Of a stretch of DNA of 64,000 nt, positions 37,639 through 46,157 are shown one piece after another. A model generated the notes under the pieces. That model searched no databases, was not told the origin of the DNA, and saw nothing but the letters and a program-made list of their open reading frames with translations. This DNA is from JAJFHI01 sp050633705 (GTDB lineage: Bacteria > Pseudomonadota > Alphaproteobacteria > Rhizobiales > Hyphomicrobiaceae), in NCBI GenBank assembly GCA_050633705.1, contig JBOEGZ010000001.1, forward strand, positions 62,001 through 126,000. Reading direction: 5' to 3'. Position numbers and translations under genes: made by a program. Position 1 is the stretch's first letter. Each line of letters opens with the position of its first letter.

Positions 37639-38136
37639 ATGAAAGCCTTGATCCTCACAATCGCAACTGCAGCACTTCTCTCAATCACATCTTTTGTTTC
37701 AGCTGCTGATGCTGGCGGTATTCGTCGCCACAACTTTAAAGGTCAAAACCATTTCGCAGTTCTGCGCCGCGCTGAACTCGCTGAAGCACGCCGCGCAAAA
37801 TATGCCAAAGCTCGCAAAGCACGTATCGCAGCGGCCAAAAGAGCAAAAGCAGCAAAGATCCGTAAGGCAAAGATTGCTGCAGCCAAGCGCGCAAAGATTG
37901 CAGCCATCAAGAAAGCTAAGATTGCCAAGATGAAACGTATTGCGGCTCAAAAACGTCGTGCAGCAGCAAAAGAGATGGTGGTCGCTGAAGCAGAAACGAC
38001 TGCAGTAGACATTGTTGATGAAGACAAATTCGAAGACAAAATCGTTGTTGCAGAAGCTGATACGGACGCGGCCCTTGATTGCAAGAAGTTCATCCCAAGT
38101 GCTGGCATGACAATCTCGGTGCCTTGCAAAGACTAA
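37639..38136 (+). CDS. Secreted Lys/Ala octapeptide-repeat protein with C-x14-C tail, paralog 2
   Basis: 165 residues from the ATG at 37639 (CGGAGAC upstream). Signal peptide to ~SAADA. It lacks the LNFGG module of paralogs 1 and 3. Residues 44-99 are seven eight-residue repeats such as KARIAAAK, KAKIAAAK, RAKIAAIK, KAKIAKMK, predicting one long cationic helix. A short acidic linker (DEDKFEDK) leads to CKKFIPSAGMTISVPC with C148 and C163, two residues from the end. Function unknown. Flanking terminators make it a separate transcription unit. Confidence 0.85.
   Translation: MKALILTIATAALLSITSFVSAADAGGIRRHNFKGQNHFAVLRRAELAEARRAKYAKARKARIAAAKRAKAAKIRKAKIAAAKRAKIAAIKKAKIAKMKRIAAQKRRAAAKEMVVAEAETTAVDIVDEDKFEDKIVVAEADTDAALDCKKFIPSAGMTISVPCKD
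37768..37935 (+). repeat. 24-bp-period coding repeat in paralog 2
   Basis: Seven 24-base units encode the octapeptide RAKIAxxK/KAKIAAAK. Units differ mostly at third codon positions, which indicates selection on the protein sequence. Confidence 0.85.
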
Positions 38137-38164
38137 CGCATTACAACAAACAACGTTGGGTGAA

Positions 38165-38195
38165 ACGCCGGCTCTCACGAGAGCCGGCGTTTTTT
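38165..38195 (+). terminator. Intrinsic terminator after paralog 2
   Basis: ACGCCGGCTCTC (38165-38176) pairs with GAGAGCCGGCGT (38179-38190), followed by six T. The same hairpin in a slightly changed form follows paralog 3. Confidence 0.93.
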
Positions 38196-38363
38196 GTTTA
38201 TGGTCAAAAAGCCCTAAAAACAGTCAGTTAAAAAGAAAAATTGAATTTTTTCGCCGATGTCTCAGCGGGAACAGCGCCGCCATGCGTGTTCGGGCATTTT
38301 CATTGTCAACACACACAGGTGACGGGCTCGACCGCGCCAATCAAAATTTGATGGAGACATAAA

Positions 38364-39083
38364 ATGAAAACAACAATTCTAGCGATAGCCGCCGCCCTAA
38401 CATCCGCAATGACGATATTTGGTTCACCAGCCGAAGCTGGTGGAAAAGGCAAGCGTCTGCAGTTTGGCGGTCACCTTGGTTCGTTTGTTGCCCGTCCGAC
38501 AAATGGCCATGTTTCAAAACGTTCACACCGTGCTGCAAAAATCGCTGCGATCCGACGTGCAAAGATTGCACGCATTCGCAAAGCGAAAATTGCAGCAGCC
38601 CGTAAGGCGAAGATCGCAGAGATTCGTAAAGCCAAAATCGCAGCTGCTCGTAAAGCAAAGATCGCTGCTGGCAAACGCGCGCGCATCGCTGCAATGAAGA
38701 AAAAAGCAGCCATTGCCAAGAAGCGTCGTATCGCAGCTCTTAACCGCGCAGCCAAGCGCCGGGCAAAAGCACAAGCAGCGCGTGAGCAACAAGCACGTGA
38801 GCAAGACGAAAATGAAGTTATCATTCAAGACGCTGAAGTTGCCGGTGTGGAAGAGACGACCCCTGCCACCAAGCAGCAAGAAGAGCAGGTCGATGGTTCA
38901 CAGGAGACCGTTGAAGCTGAATTGCCGGAAATTATCGTTGAAGGCGATGGAGAGGGCACCAATGTTGCTGACGCAAGTTCAGTAGCCCCATCCAAGCAAG
39001 ATGAAGCGGAAAATCGCGATATTACCTGCAAGAAATTCGTTCCAAGTGCTGGCATGACGATCACAGTGCCTTGCCAAGACTAA
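38364..39083 (+). CDS. Secreted Lys/Ala octapeptide-repeat protein with C-x14-C tail, paralog 3
   Basis: 239 residues from the ATG at 38364 (TGGAGAC upstream). Signal peptide to SPAEA, then GKRLQFGGHLGSFVARPTNG as in paralog 1. Residues 58-121 are eight eight-residue repeats (AKIAAIRR, AKIARIRK, AKIAAARK, AKIAEIRK, AKIAAARK, AKIAAGKR, ARIAAMKK, KAAIAKKR). An acidic Gln/Glu/Asp linker (~145-215) leads to CKKFVPSAGMTITVPC with C222 and C237. Strong charge separation along the chain is striking. Unknown function. It lies just before the ABC exporter genes. Confidence 0.86.
   Translation: MKTTILAIAAALTSAMTIFGSPAEAGGKGKRLQFGGHLGSFVARPTNGHVSKRSHRAAKIAAIRRAKIARIRKAKIAAARKAKIAEIRKAKIAAARKAKIAAGKRARIAAMKKKAAIAKKRRIAALNRAAKRRAKAQAAREQQAREQDENEVIIQDAEVAGVEETTPATKQQEEQVDGSQETVEAELPEIIVEGDGEGTNVADASSVAPSKQDEAENRDITCKKFVPSAGMTITVPCQD
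38535..38726 (+). repeat. 24-bp-period coding repeat in paralog 3
   Basis: Eight 24-base units encode AKIAxxRK. Synonymous changes between units show the repeat is old and conserved at protein level. Confidence 0.87.
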
Positions 39084-39103
39084 CCAATCTGAGAAACGAT
39101 GGA

Positions 39104-39128
39104 CGCTGGCTCTTTCAAAGAGCCGGCG
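39104..39128 (+). terminator. Hairpin after paralog 3 (weak terminator)
   Basis: CGCTGGCTCTT (39104-39114) pairs with AAGAGCCGGCG (39118-39128) with one G.U. Sequence is homologous to the terminator after paralog 2, but the T-run is lost (TTAGCG), so readthrough into the exporter genes is plausible. Confidence 0.55.
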
Positions 39129-39243
39129 TTAGCGTCAGAATAGAAAAAATTCGGTCTTTTGAGTCTCAGGTTTTATTCTTAGGCTTGGCAAAGACCAATC
39201 AGGCCTGGTGCTTGAACACATAAGTTAATAGGGGCGCAAACAC

Positions 39244-40476
39244 ATGTCGGCCACGACGCTGGATACACCACTTGCCGGAAGCACAACTTCAGACCCGTCT
39301 TTGGGCCGCCCACCGGGCAAGACTGGCAAAAAGGGTAAAAAGCCCAAGATGGCGACAAAGCTCGCGTATCGAAATCTGTTTCATGACAAGATGAGCCTGT
39401 TTGTTACGCTGATCGGTATCGTGTTTTCAGTTGTGTTGATCTCGGTACAGTGCGGTTTGTATCTGGGCTCTGAGCGAACCATCGCGCGGATATTGGATCG
39501 CACAGGTGGTGATGTCTGGATCGTGCCGCTTGGCACCAAGAGCTTTGATGACCCTTCTTTGCTGAAAGGCCGTGAGCGCTATGCCGTGCATGCCACTTCA
39601 GGTGTCGAGCGTGTTGAAGAGTTGGCAGTGAGTTTTGCGCGATGGCGCAAACCCGAAGGCGGCAAGACAGCAATCCTGCTGGTTGGCTCTGATGGTAAAA
39701 ATGGTGGTCTTAAACCGTGGAATGTTATTGAAGGCAGCGTTGCTGCAATGCAGGCGCCGGCGGGTGTGTCCGTTGACAAGTCGTATTTCAAAGACCTCGG
39801 CATCAAGGGTTTAGGATCAACTGCCGAGATCAATGGACAAACCGTGCGGGTTGAAACCGTCACACGCGGCATTCGCTCATTTACGACGATACCTTATGTA
39901 TTCACCACACTTGGTCGTGCCCAAAGCATGATGGGGGCGTCATACAAGCAATCGTCATATACGGTTGCAACATTGAAAGACGGCGTTGACGCTGAAAATG
40001 TGCGCAATTCGCTGTCAAAGCGATTGCCGGATGCTGAGGTGCTCTCGACGGCAGAGTTTCGCGACCGCAGTTTGAAATATTGGCTGTTTCAGACCGGCGC
40101 TGGTGCCGCATTGATCGCAGGCGCCATGCTTGGGCTCATTGTTGGCATCGTTATTGTTGCTCAAACGCTTTATGCCAGTACCAAAGATCATATCAATGAG
40201 TTTGCAACGTTGCGGGCGCTGGGCGCTTCGGCAGGATACATTGTACAGGTCATTTTGATGCAAGCCATTCTCAGTGCAATTGTTGGCTATGCGCTTGGTA
40301 TGTGCTTAGCGCTGCTGATCGTTTGGGCCGCTGATGGGACAACATTGAATGTTGTTATGACGCCGGGCCTTGCAGGCGCTTTGTTCTTGGTCACACTGGG
40401 TATGTGTACGTTTGCGGCGATTTCAGCGATTTTGAAAGTCGTACGTATCGATCCGGCAAGCGTGTTCAGCCGATAG
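39244..40476 (+). CDS. ABC exporter permease, DevC type
   Basis: 410 residues. A Lys/Gly-rich cytoplasmic N-terminus (GKTGKKGKKPK) precedes TM1 at ~51-73, then a large extracytoplasmic MacB/FtsX-like domain (DRTGGDVWIVPLGTKSFDD), and three TM helices in the last ~130 residues. The FtsX fold with a DevC-like opening (AYRNLFHDKMSLFVT) identifies it as the permease of a DevBCA-type exporter. Known DevBCA systems export glycolipids or other envelope material through a TolC partner. AGGGGCG lies nine bases before the ATG. First gene of the exporter set. Confidence 0.9.
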   Translation: MSATTLDTPLAGSTTSDPSLGRPPGKTGKKGKKPKMATKLAYRNLFHDKMSLFVTLIGIVFSVVLISVQCGLYLGSERTIARILDRTGGDVWIVPLGTKSFDDPSLLKGRERYAVHATSGVERVEELAVSFARWRKPEGGKTAILLVGSDGKNGGLKPWNVIEGSVAAMQAPAGVSVDKSYFKDLGIKGLGSTAEINGQTVRVETVTRGIRSFTTIPYVFTTLGRAQSMMGASYKQSSYTVATLKDGVDAENVRNSLSKRLPDAEVLSTAEFRDRSLKYWLFQTGAGAALIAGAMLGLIVGIVIVAQTLYASTKDHINEFATLRALGASAGYIVQVILMQAILSAIVGYALGMCLALLIVWAADGTTLNVVMTPGLAGALFLVTLGMCTFAAISAILKVVRIDPASVFSR

Positions 40477-40639
40477 CTCAGAGCAATTGTTTGAGTGAGT
40501 TTTTGGACAAAGATTATGATTGTTAAAGTTGAGACGTCCGTCTCTTAAGGTTGAGTTGAAATGATAGCGAATTCGATTGCCGATCGTTAAGCCGTGGTGG
40601 GATTCGCAGTGTTGAAAATATTTGATGGAAGGCAATTTC

Positions 40640-41443
40640 ATGACGACGAACACCGGTGAGCCGCTTTTAAAAGCGCGTGGCATCACCAAGCAGTTCGGAA
40701 GCGGCGATACTGTCGTCACAGTTCTCAAAGGGGTAGATCTCGATCTGCGCCCGGGGGAATTGACCTTGATGATGGGACCGTCAGGAAGCGGTAAAACAAC
40801 GCTGTTATCGATCCTTGGCTGCATTTTGTCGGCAACGGGCGGTGATCTGGAAATTGCCGGGACGGTCACGAAAGGCATGTCAGCGGAAAAGCTTGCAATT
40901 TTGCGCCGCGAACGAATTGGATTTATTTTTCAGGGCTATAACCTTTTCCCAACTTTGACAGCGACGGAAAACGTCATGCTGGCATTAGATGTCCGCAGTG
41001 ATGCAGGGTCTGACCCTGAAGGGGATGCGGTTCGGGCATTGGAAGCTGTTGGGTTGGGGCATCGCGTTAGCACCTACCCAAGCAAGTTAAGTGGCGGTGA
41101 GAAACAACGTGTCGCAATTGCGCGTGCACTGGCGGGATCGCCTGCGGTTATTTTAGCCGACGAACCGACAGCGGCTTTGGACAGTGAAAATGGCCAGTCG
41201 GTGATGAAATTGATGTCGGAAGTTGCACAAGATTCCTCGCGCGCTGTTTTGGCCGTGACACACGATCACCGAATTCTGAAATATGCCGACCGCATTGTAC
41301 GTATCGAAGACGGACGCATTCACGGCGATGAGCGCCCAGATAAGAAATCAACTGAAGGAAATGAAAACGATGGAAGTCAATCCCAAAGCACCGCAGATGG
41401 TGCAACCGACGGCACTCAAACAGGGGTTGGTGAACATGCGTAA
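40640..41443 (+). CDS. ABC exporter ATP-binding protein, DevA/LolD type
   Basis: 267 residues from the ATG at 40640 (GGAAGG upstream). Walker A GPSGSGKT at 46-53, Q-loop FIFQGYNLFPTLTA, signature LSGGEKQRVAIARAL, Walker B VILADEPTAALD and the H-loop in AVTHDHRI. It belongs to the MacB/LolD/DevA ATPase group that powers substrate export through mechanotransmission. The C-terminus is extended by ~45 hydrophilic residues, which overlap the start of the next gene in another frame, indicating translational coupling. Confidence 0.93.
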   Translation: MTTNTGEPLLKARGITKQFGSGDTVVTVLKGVDLDLRPGELTLMMGPSGSGKTTLLSILGCILSATGGDLEIAGTVTKGMSAEKLAILRRERIGFIFQGYNLFPTLTATENVMLALDVRSDAGSDPEGDAVRALEAVGLGHRVSTYPSKLSGGEKQRVAIARALAGSPAVILADEPTAALDSENGQSVMKLMSEVAQDSSRAVLAVTHDHRILKYADRIVRIEDGRIHGDERPDKKSTEGNENDGSQSQSTADGATDGTQTGVGEHA

Positions 41444-42497
41444 AACGAGAAAAGCGAAGGCGTCATTCGCAGCCATGGCGGGCTTAGCATTTGCTGCAAT
41501 GGGTGTCTTATTTGTGATGCCGTTGGAAACCGGAAACGTCGCGATACCACCGGCATTAGCTGAAGACAACGATAGTCAGCCGGATGTTGATTGGATTGCT
41601 GCGGCACCTGGTCGTGTCGAGCCAAAATCTGGTGAGATAAAAATTGGTACGCCGGTTGTTGGCCGTGTGACCCACATGTTGGTAAAGGTCAACGACAAGG
41701 TCGAAGAGGGCGAGTTGATGGTGCGGTTGGATGATGCAGAAGCGCGTGCGCGGTTGGCGTCAGCAGAAACCGAAGTGCAAGTGCGAAAGAAAATTCGCGA
41801 TGACGGAAACCTTTCCAGCAGTCGCGATAGCATCCGCAATGCCGAAGATGCCGTCTATGACGCCGAGCGTGCGCGAACCGGTGCGCGGTTTGAACTTGAT
41901 GCCGCATTGTTGGCCAAACGAGAAGATGGTGGCAGCAAGCGCCGATTGCAGGATGCACGCCGTCGTTATTCGGACGCCAAAGACCGGGTCGCACGCGAGC
42001 GGTTGCGGTTGGCGCGTGCGTCAGCAAAGTCCAATATCCCGGCACCAAACCGCCTTGAATCTGCTGTGAGCGAAGCGCGCGCCCAGGTGGCCATTGCCGA
42101 AGCCCTGTTAGACAAAACGCGCTTGCGGGCGTCGATTGATGGCACAGTTTTGCAGGTCAATGCGAAGATCGGTGAGATGGTAGCGCCAAATCCATTGCGT
42201 CCGTTGATGATCCTCGGTGACATGTCGGTGATGCGTGTTAAAGCCGAAGTCGACGAAGCCGACGTTGCCAATATCAAACTTGGTCAACGTGCCTACATCA
42301 AGAGCATCAGTTATCCCGGCAAGCGGTTTCGCGGTAAGGTTTTGTCTATGTCGCCATCTCTTGCAGCTCCGGCACTAGGTCAACGTGGACCACGCCGCGC
42401 AACAGATGTTGAAGTGCTGGAAGTTATGATTGAGCTTGATGGAGACACGCCGCTGCTTCCAGGCATGCGCGCCGACGCTTTCTTCAAAGAGGAATAG
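41370..42497 (+). CDS. Membrane fusion protein, DevB/HlyD type
   Basis: 375 residues from the ATG at 41370, nine bases after AAGGAA and inside the end of the ATPase gene; the ATG at 41436 is an alternative. One membrane helix at ~32-50, a biotinyl-lipoyl-like segment (GTPVVGRVTHMLVKVNDKVEEG), an Ala/Arg/Glu coiled-coil hairpin (~105-215), and a second lipoyl half (LRASIDGTVLQVNAKIGEMV) with a beta-barrel end (VDEADVANIKLGQ). It would bridge the DevC permease to an outer membrane channel such as TolC, which is not encoded here. Confidence 0.9.
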   Translation: MEVNPKAPQMVQPTALKQGLVNMRKTRKAKASFAAMAGLAFAAMGVLFVMPLETGNVAIPPALAEDNDSQPDVDWIAAAPGRVEPKSGEIKIGTPVVGRVTHMLVKVNDKVEEGELMVRLDDAEARARLASAETEVQVRKKIRDDGNLSSSRDSIRNAEDAVYDAERARTGARFELDAALLAKREDGGSKRRLQDARRRYSDAKDRVARERLRLARASAKSNIPAPNRLESAVSEARAQVAIAEALLDKTRLRASIDGTVLQVNAKIGEMVAPNPLRPLMILGDMSVMRVKAEVDEADVANIKLGQRAYIKSISYPGKRFRGKVLSMSPSLAAPALGQRGPRRATDVEVLEVMIELDGDTPLLPGMRADAFFKEE

Positions 42498-42582
42498 GCC
42501 AGAAGGCGTATTACACAGAAAGCGTATGAGGAGCCGGTCGGCGGTCCGTCGAGATCTCACCCAGATACCTTCAAGAACACTA

Positions 42583-42606
42583 GGCCGGTCTTTGGTTGGA
42601 CCGGCC
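42583..42606. terminator. Hairpin between convergent exporter and prs genes
   Basis: GGCCGGTC (42583-42590) pairs perfectly with GACCGGCC (42599-42606). No T-run on either side; it may still separate the convergent units. Confidence 0.4.
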
Positions 42607-42699
42607 GGCGCAGGAGCAGTGGGCGACGTGTCGTTACAAAGGCCGTGACGTTGCTGCGATCGCGTTGTTACAAGGATCACGTTGTTACGAGGGCGTCGA

Positions 42700-43632
42700 T
42701 CAATAAAACAAGCTTGAGACACTCTCTTCACGCGAGGTGCGCAGGATTGCCTCTCCGATCAGGGGCGCAATCGGCATGAGCTGAATGTTTGGTGCCGCTC
42801 TTACGGCTTCGGTCGGCAAGATGGAATCGCTGACAACAAGTGATTTTAGCCTTGAATTCTGAATACGTTTAACAGCACCGCCTGAAAGGACGCCGTGGGT
42901 AATATAGGCCATGACTTCTTTGGCACCGTTCTTCAGCAACGCCTCAGCGGCATTAACCAATGTGCCACCTGAATCGACAATGTCGTCGATTAGGATGCAA
43001 CTCATGCCATCGACATCACCAACGACATTCATCACTTCGCTTTCGCCCGCGCGCTCACGACGCTTGTCACAGATCGCAATCGGGGCATTGATCCGTTTCG
43101 CCAAGGCGCGGGCGCGAACGACACCGCCCACGTCAGGTGAAACGACCATCATGTTTTCGGTGTTGAAGTTTTCTTTGATGTGGCGGACCATGACGGGCGC
43201 TGCAAACAAGTTATCTGTCGGAATGTCAAAAAAACCTTGGATCTGGCCGGCGTGGAGGTCGAGCGTTAACACCCGGTCTGCACCAGCACGCTCGATCAAG
43301 TTGGAGACCAACTTCGCGGAAATCGGCGTTCTTGGGCCTGGTTTGCGATCCTGACGCGCATAGCCAAAGTAGGGGATCACCGCCGTCACACGTTTGGCAG
43401 AAGCTCTTTTGAGAGCATCGATCAGGATTAGAAGTTCCATCAGGTTGTCGTTCGCCGGATACGATGTTGACTGCAGGACAAAGCAGTCCTGACCCCGCAC
43501 GTTTTCTTGAATTTCGACAAACACTTCCATGTCGGCGAAGCGTTTTACATGCCCTTTGGTCAGCGGCACCTTGAGATAGGAGCTGATTGCATCAGACAGG
43601 GGCTTGTTTGAGTTGCCAGCGACCAGCTTCAT
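42700..43632 (-). CDS. prs: Ribose-phosphate pyrophosphokinase
   Basis: 310 residues from the ATG at 43632, the normal length; a longer frame to 43692 has no better signal. MKLVAGNSNKPL opening, the PYFGYARQDRK ATP loop, DLHAGQIQGFF, and the PRPP-binding VSPDVGGVVRA and ILIDDIVDSGGT are present. It makes PRPP from ribose-5-phosphate and ATP for nucleotide, histidine and tryptophan synthesis. Monocistronic on the minus strand. Confidence 0.98.
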   Translation of the reverse strand: MKLVAGNSNKPLSDAISSYLKVPLTKGHVKRFADMEVFVEIQENVRGQDCFVLQSTSYPANDNLMELLILIDALKRASAKRVTAVIPYFGYARQDRKPGPRTPISAKLVSNLIERAGADRVLTLDLHAGQIQGFFDIPTDNLFAAPVMVRHIKENFNTENMMVVSPDVGGVVRARALAKRINAPIAICDKRRERAGESEVMNVVGDVDGMSCILIDDIVDSGGTLVNAAEALLKNGAKEVMAYITHGVLSGGAVKRIQNSRLKSLVVSDSILPTEAVRAAPNIQLMPIAPLIGEAILRTSREESVSSLFY

Positions 43633-44043
43633 TCTGAGACCTGCGCGCCCGCCATCATCACGGCCGTCAAAAGACATATTTGCGAACTCCACGACAGTTT
43701 GATGACACTATTATTTTCCGGCGGTCTAGCAACTGATGTTGGCTGTGTAAACGCTAGAACGGCTAGAAAATCTGTATTTTGGACTTATTTGTTACGATCG
43801 TATCTTAATTGGCAGCTCGATCTGTGCCGGTCGACTGCGACAGGCCGGGCGATCCTGCTTACGCACGCGTTCGATTGGCGCCCGTTTCAACTAAGAGCCG
43901 TATCAACCAAGATCATTTGGTTAATTCCGCGGCCGTGTCGATCACGCCAAGCACAAGCTACGCGATGGACCTTTTCGCCGACACGCACAATCACGCAGTC
44001 GTATCAGCAAAAGAGAGACAGTTGGTGGAACTAGAACAAGAAA
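43633..44043. other. Intergenic region upstream of prs
   Basis: About 410 bases with the prs promoter expected. No gene seen. Confidence 0.4.
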
Positions 44044-44070
44044 AACGGCTGCCTGGGGTGGGCAGCCGTT
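44039..44070 (-). terminator. Intrinsic terminator of the lipoprotein gene
   Basis: On the minus strand AACGGCTGCC (44061-44070) pairs with GGCAGCCGTT (44044-44053) over a seven-base loop and is followed by TTTTT. It starts 13 bases after the stop at 44083. Confidence 0.93.
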
Positions 44071-44082
44071 GTAAAAATTATA

Positions 44083-45138
44083 TCAGAATGTGCCTGACGA
44101 AGTGGTCGCTTGAGCCCGGGTCTTGGGTAACAATTTCAAAATACCCTGGGCTGCGGCTGCGGCGGCGGCGTTTGCCGTTGGTCCCCAGGGGCCGTTGAGC
44201 GATCCTTCTGGGATGTCGTTTTTCTGGCTCACCGTGCCGAGCTTTTTACCAGCCGGGTCTTTAACATCCCAATCGATTTGAATGTTTTGTTTGCCAGAGT
44301 TGGCAGCACTAACCTTTACCTTACCCTCAATTGTATAGTTCTGGCCGCTTGGAGCGTTTGCCAGCCCGACACCATTGCGTTGCAATTCGCGTTGAATAGC
44401 GTTGGTCAACGACACGCTGCCATCACCCGGTGCGCCAATAACGGTTGGCACGAGGGCTGTAACACCGGCGTTTGCGCCTGGCGCAAGTGCAACGTTTTGC
44501 ACTGGCGCTGTTGTTGGTGGCGTGTTTGTCGCTGTTGTAGGCGGTGGCGTTGTGTTTTGTGCAACCGCTGGCGTGCTTGGGGCCTGGGTTGGCAGCCAAG
44601 CCGAAAGTGACCCTGCCGTTTTGCTGGCGATTGTCTGAGTAACTTGCGGCGACACAGATTGCCAAGGATCACGGCTGGCACTTACAGGCGCCATTTCTTC
44701 GCCGGTAATCCGGTTAACACGTTTGCCAGTCGGGTCTGTGACATCCCAAATGTAAGAGATCTTCGTGCCGTTTGCTTCGCTTGATGACACAACGTAACCG
44801 CGCAATGTGTAATCCGCACCAGTGCTGGACGATGGGCTCACCGCAATATTGCGTTGGGCTAACGCGGCGTTGAGCTGCGATTGAATTTGTTTGGCAATGT
44901 TATCTGGAGCACCGATGACCGGGGCAATCGCAACCTTCGATGTGGCCGCCTGTGCTGAAGCCGCCGGCGTGCCAGCAGGCGTTACCGATGGCAAATTCAG
45001 TGCATTCGGGCCAGATGTATCGAATAACGATGTGCTCGTTCCGCAGCCCGTGAGCGTCACGCCCATGAAAACTGACAGTGTTGCGAGTGCGAACGATTTT
45101 CGTACGTAACACACCGCAGCAGTAATGTTGGTCGCCAC
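44083..45138 (-). CDS. Lipoprotein with two copies of one domain
   Basis: 351 residues. Lipobox LTGC puts the lipidated cysteine at C32. Two related ~110-residue domains follow (about 72-182 and 232-340): both open with VIGAP, continue through a YTLRGYV / YTIEGKV strand and IWDVTDPTGKRV / DWDVKDPAGKKL, and end in a helix before a LP. A Pro/Thr-rich linker joins them. This looks like an internal duplication. Function unknown; it is a conserved lipoprotein of rhizobia near pgeF and lgt, the latter encoding the lipidating enzyme. Confidence 0.85.
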   Translation of the reverse strand: MATNITAAVCYVRKSFALATLSVFMGVTLTGCGTSTSLFDTSGPNALNLPSVTPAGTPAASAQAATSKVAIAPVIGAPDNIAKQIQSQLNAALAQRNIAVSPSSSTGADYTLRGYVVSSSEANGTKISYIWDVTDPTGKRVNRITGEEMAPVSASRDPWQSVSPQVTQTIASKTAGSLSAWLPTQAPSTPAVAQNTTPPPTTATNTPPTTAPVQNVALAPGANAGVTALVPTVIGAPGDGSVSLTNAIQRELQRNGVGLANAPSGQNYTIEGKVKVSAANSGKQNIQIDWDVKDPAGKKLGTVSQKNDIPEGSLNGPWGPTANAAAAAAAQGILKLLPKTRAQATTSSGTF

Positions 45139-45345
45139 TTTGACGTCCCCCTCATTGTGACCCGCTGACTTTCCGGTAGCCGACGTACGAACTTGGCGGC
45201 TTTAATATTCTCTACACAACCCGGTTACTCTGTTCATACCGGTGTACCCTATCGGTAAATTCAAGGTCTAGAGGCGGTTGCGAGAAATTCTTATACTGGC
45301 CCGGAGTCACGCACTCGGCCAGACACTCAGTTGTGGATATTGCAC

Positions 45346-46119
45346 TTATGTCACGAGAATGGCAGAGATTTGACGGCCGTAGTCGCCAGCTCCGGCAGAT
45401 TGCGCACGACGGTAGCTAAAGAAAAGCGATTCGTTCATGTGCGTACACTGAGTTGTGCCATCATAGGCTGTGACGCCAAGCCATTGCAACCTATGTGAGA
45501 CGTAGCCTGGTAAATCGAAATGTGGCCGCGTGCCTGGTCGCGCAGTGTTGAAAAAGACCGTGTTCGTCAGATCTTTCTGAATAAAGTCCTCTGCAAAGTC
45601 ATGGCCGACTTCATATGCTGGCTGATGGATACAGGGGCCAACGGCAGCCTGAATACGCGACTTTTCGGCACCAAGCTCAATCATTTTCGCAATTGTTTGG
45701 TCCAAAACCCCACCAACTGCGCCGCGCCATCCAGCATGCGCCGCGCCGACAACCCCGGCTTCAGCGTCGGCAAAAAGAACTGGCGTGCAATCGGCGGTTA
45801 GAACACCAATCGCCAGCCCCGGGGTCGATGTTACGACCGCATCGGCTTTTGGCAGAGCATCGAGGTCGAAAATGGCGGTTGCCACCACGACGTCAGCGCT
45901 GTGAATTTGGTAGGGCGTCACGACGTCATCGCCTGTTGCGCCAAGGTGGTGGGCGACGCGTCGGCGGTTTTCATTGACGGCATCGATTGCGTCGTTTGAG
46001 CCACGTCCACAATTCAACGACGCGTAGATCCCAGAAGAGACGCCGCCCCGGATTGTGAAAAATCCATGCCGGATGTTTGCGAATTGGGATAAATTTGTTG
46101 CTTCAATGGGCTCTAGCAT
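45346..46119 (-). CDS. pgeF: Purine nucleoside phosphorylase / polyphenol oxidase family (PgeF)
   Basis: 257 residues of the YfiH/laccase-domain family. Conserved metal ligands lie in IRHGFFTIRGGVS, the VGAAHAGWRGAVGG segment and the VGPCIHQPAYEVG segment. Members act as purine nucleoside phosphorylases with copper/zinc or, in E. coli, as peptidoglycan-editing factor PgeF that removes misincorporated L-Ser from UDP-MurNAc. It is in a minus-strand series lgt, methyltransferase, pgeF, with only 38 bases to the methyltransferase. Confidence 0.93.
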   Translation of the reverse strand: MLEPIEATNLSQFANIRHGFFTIRGGVSSGIYASLNCGRGSNDAIDAVNENRRRVAHHLGATGDDVVTPYQIHSADVVVATAIFDLDALPKADAVVTSTPGLAIGVLTADCTPVLFADAEAGVVGAAHAGWRGAVGGVLDQTIAKMIELGAEKSRIQAAVGPCIHQPAYEVGHDFAEDFIQKDLTNTVFFNTARPGTRPHFDLPGYVSHRLQWLGVTAYDGTTQCTHMNESLFFSYRRAQSAGAGDYGRQISAILVT

Positions 46120-46157
46120 CTTGCCTCAGGTCGAATTTGTTGGCGTTGGCGTTACGT

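Noticed and set aside
37768..38726. Possible CRISPR-like or microsatellite array from 24-bp periodicity
   Set aside because: There are no spacers; units are contiguous, in frame and vary at third codon positions.
38471..38879. Cysteine/Leu-rich or Ala/Phe-rich frames opposite the octapeptide-repeat gene
   Set aside because: They arise from the 24-bp coding repeats read on the other strand.
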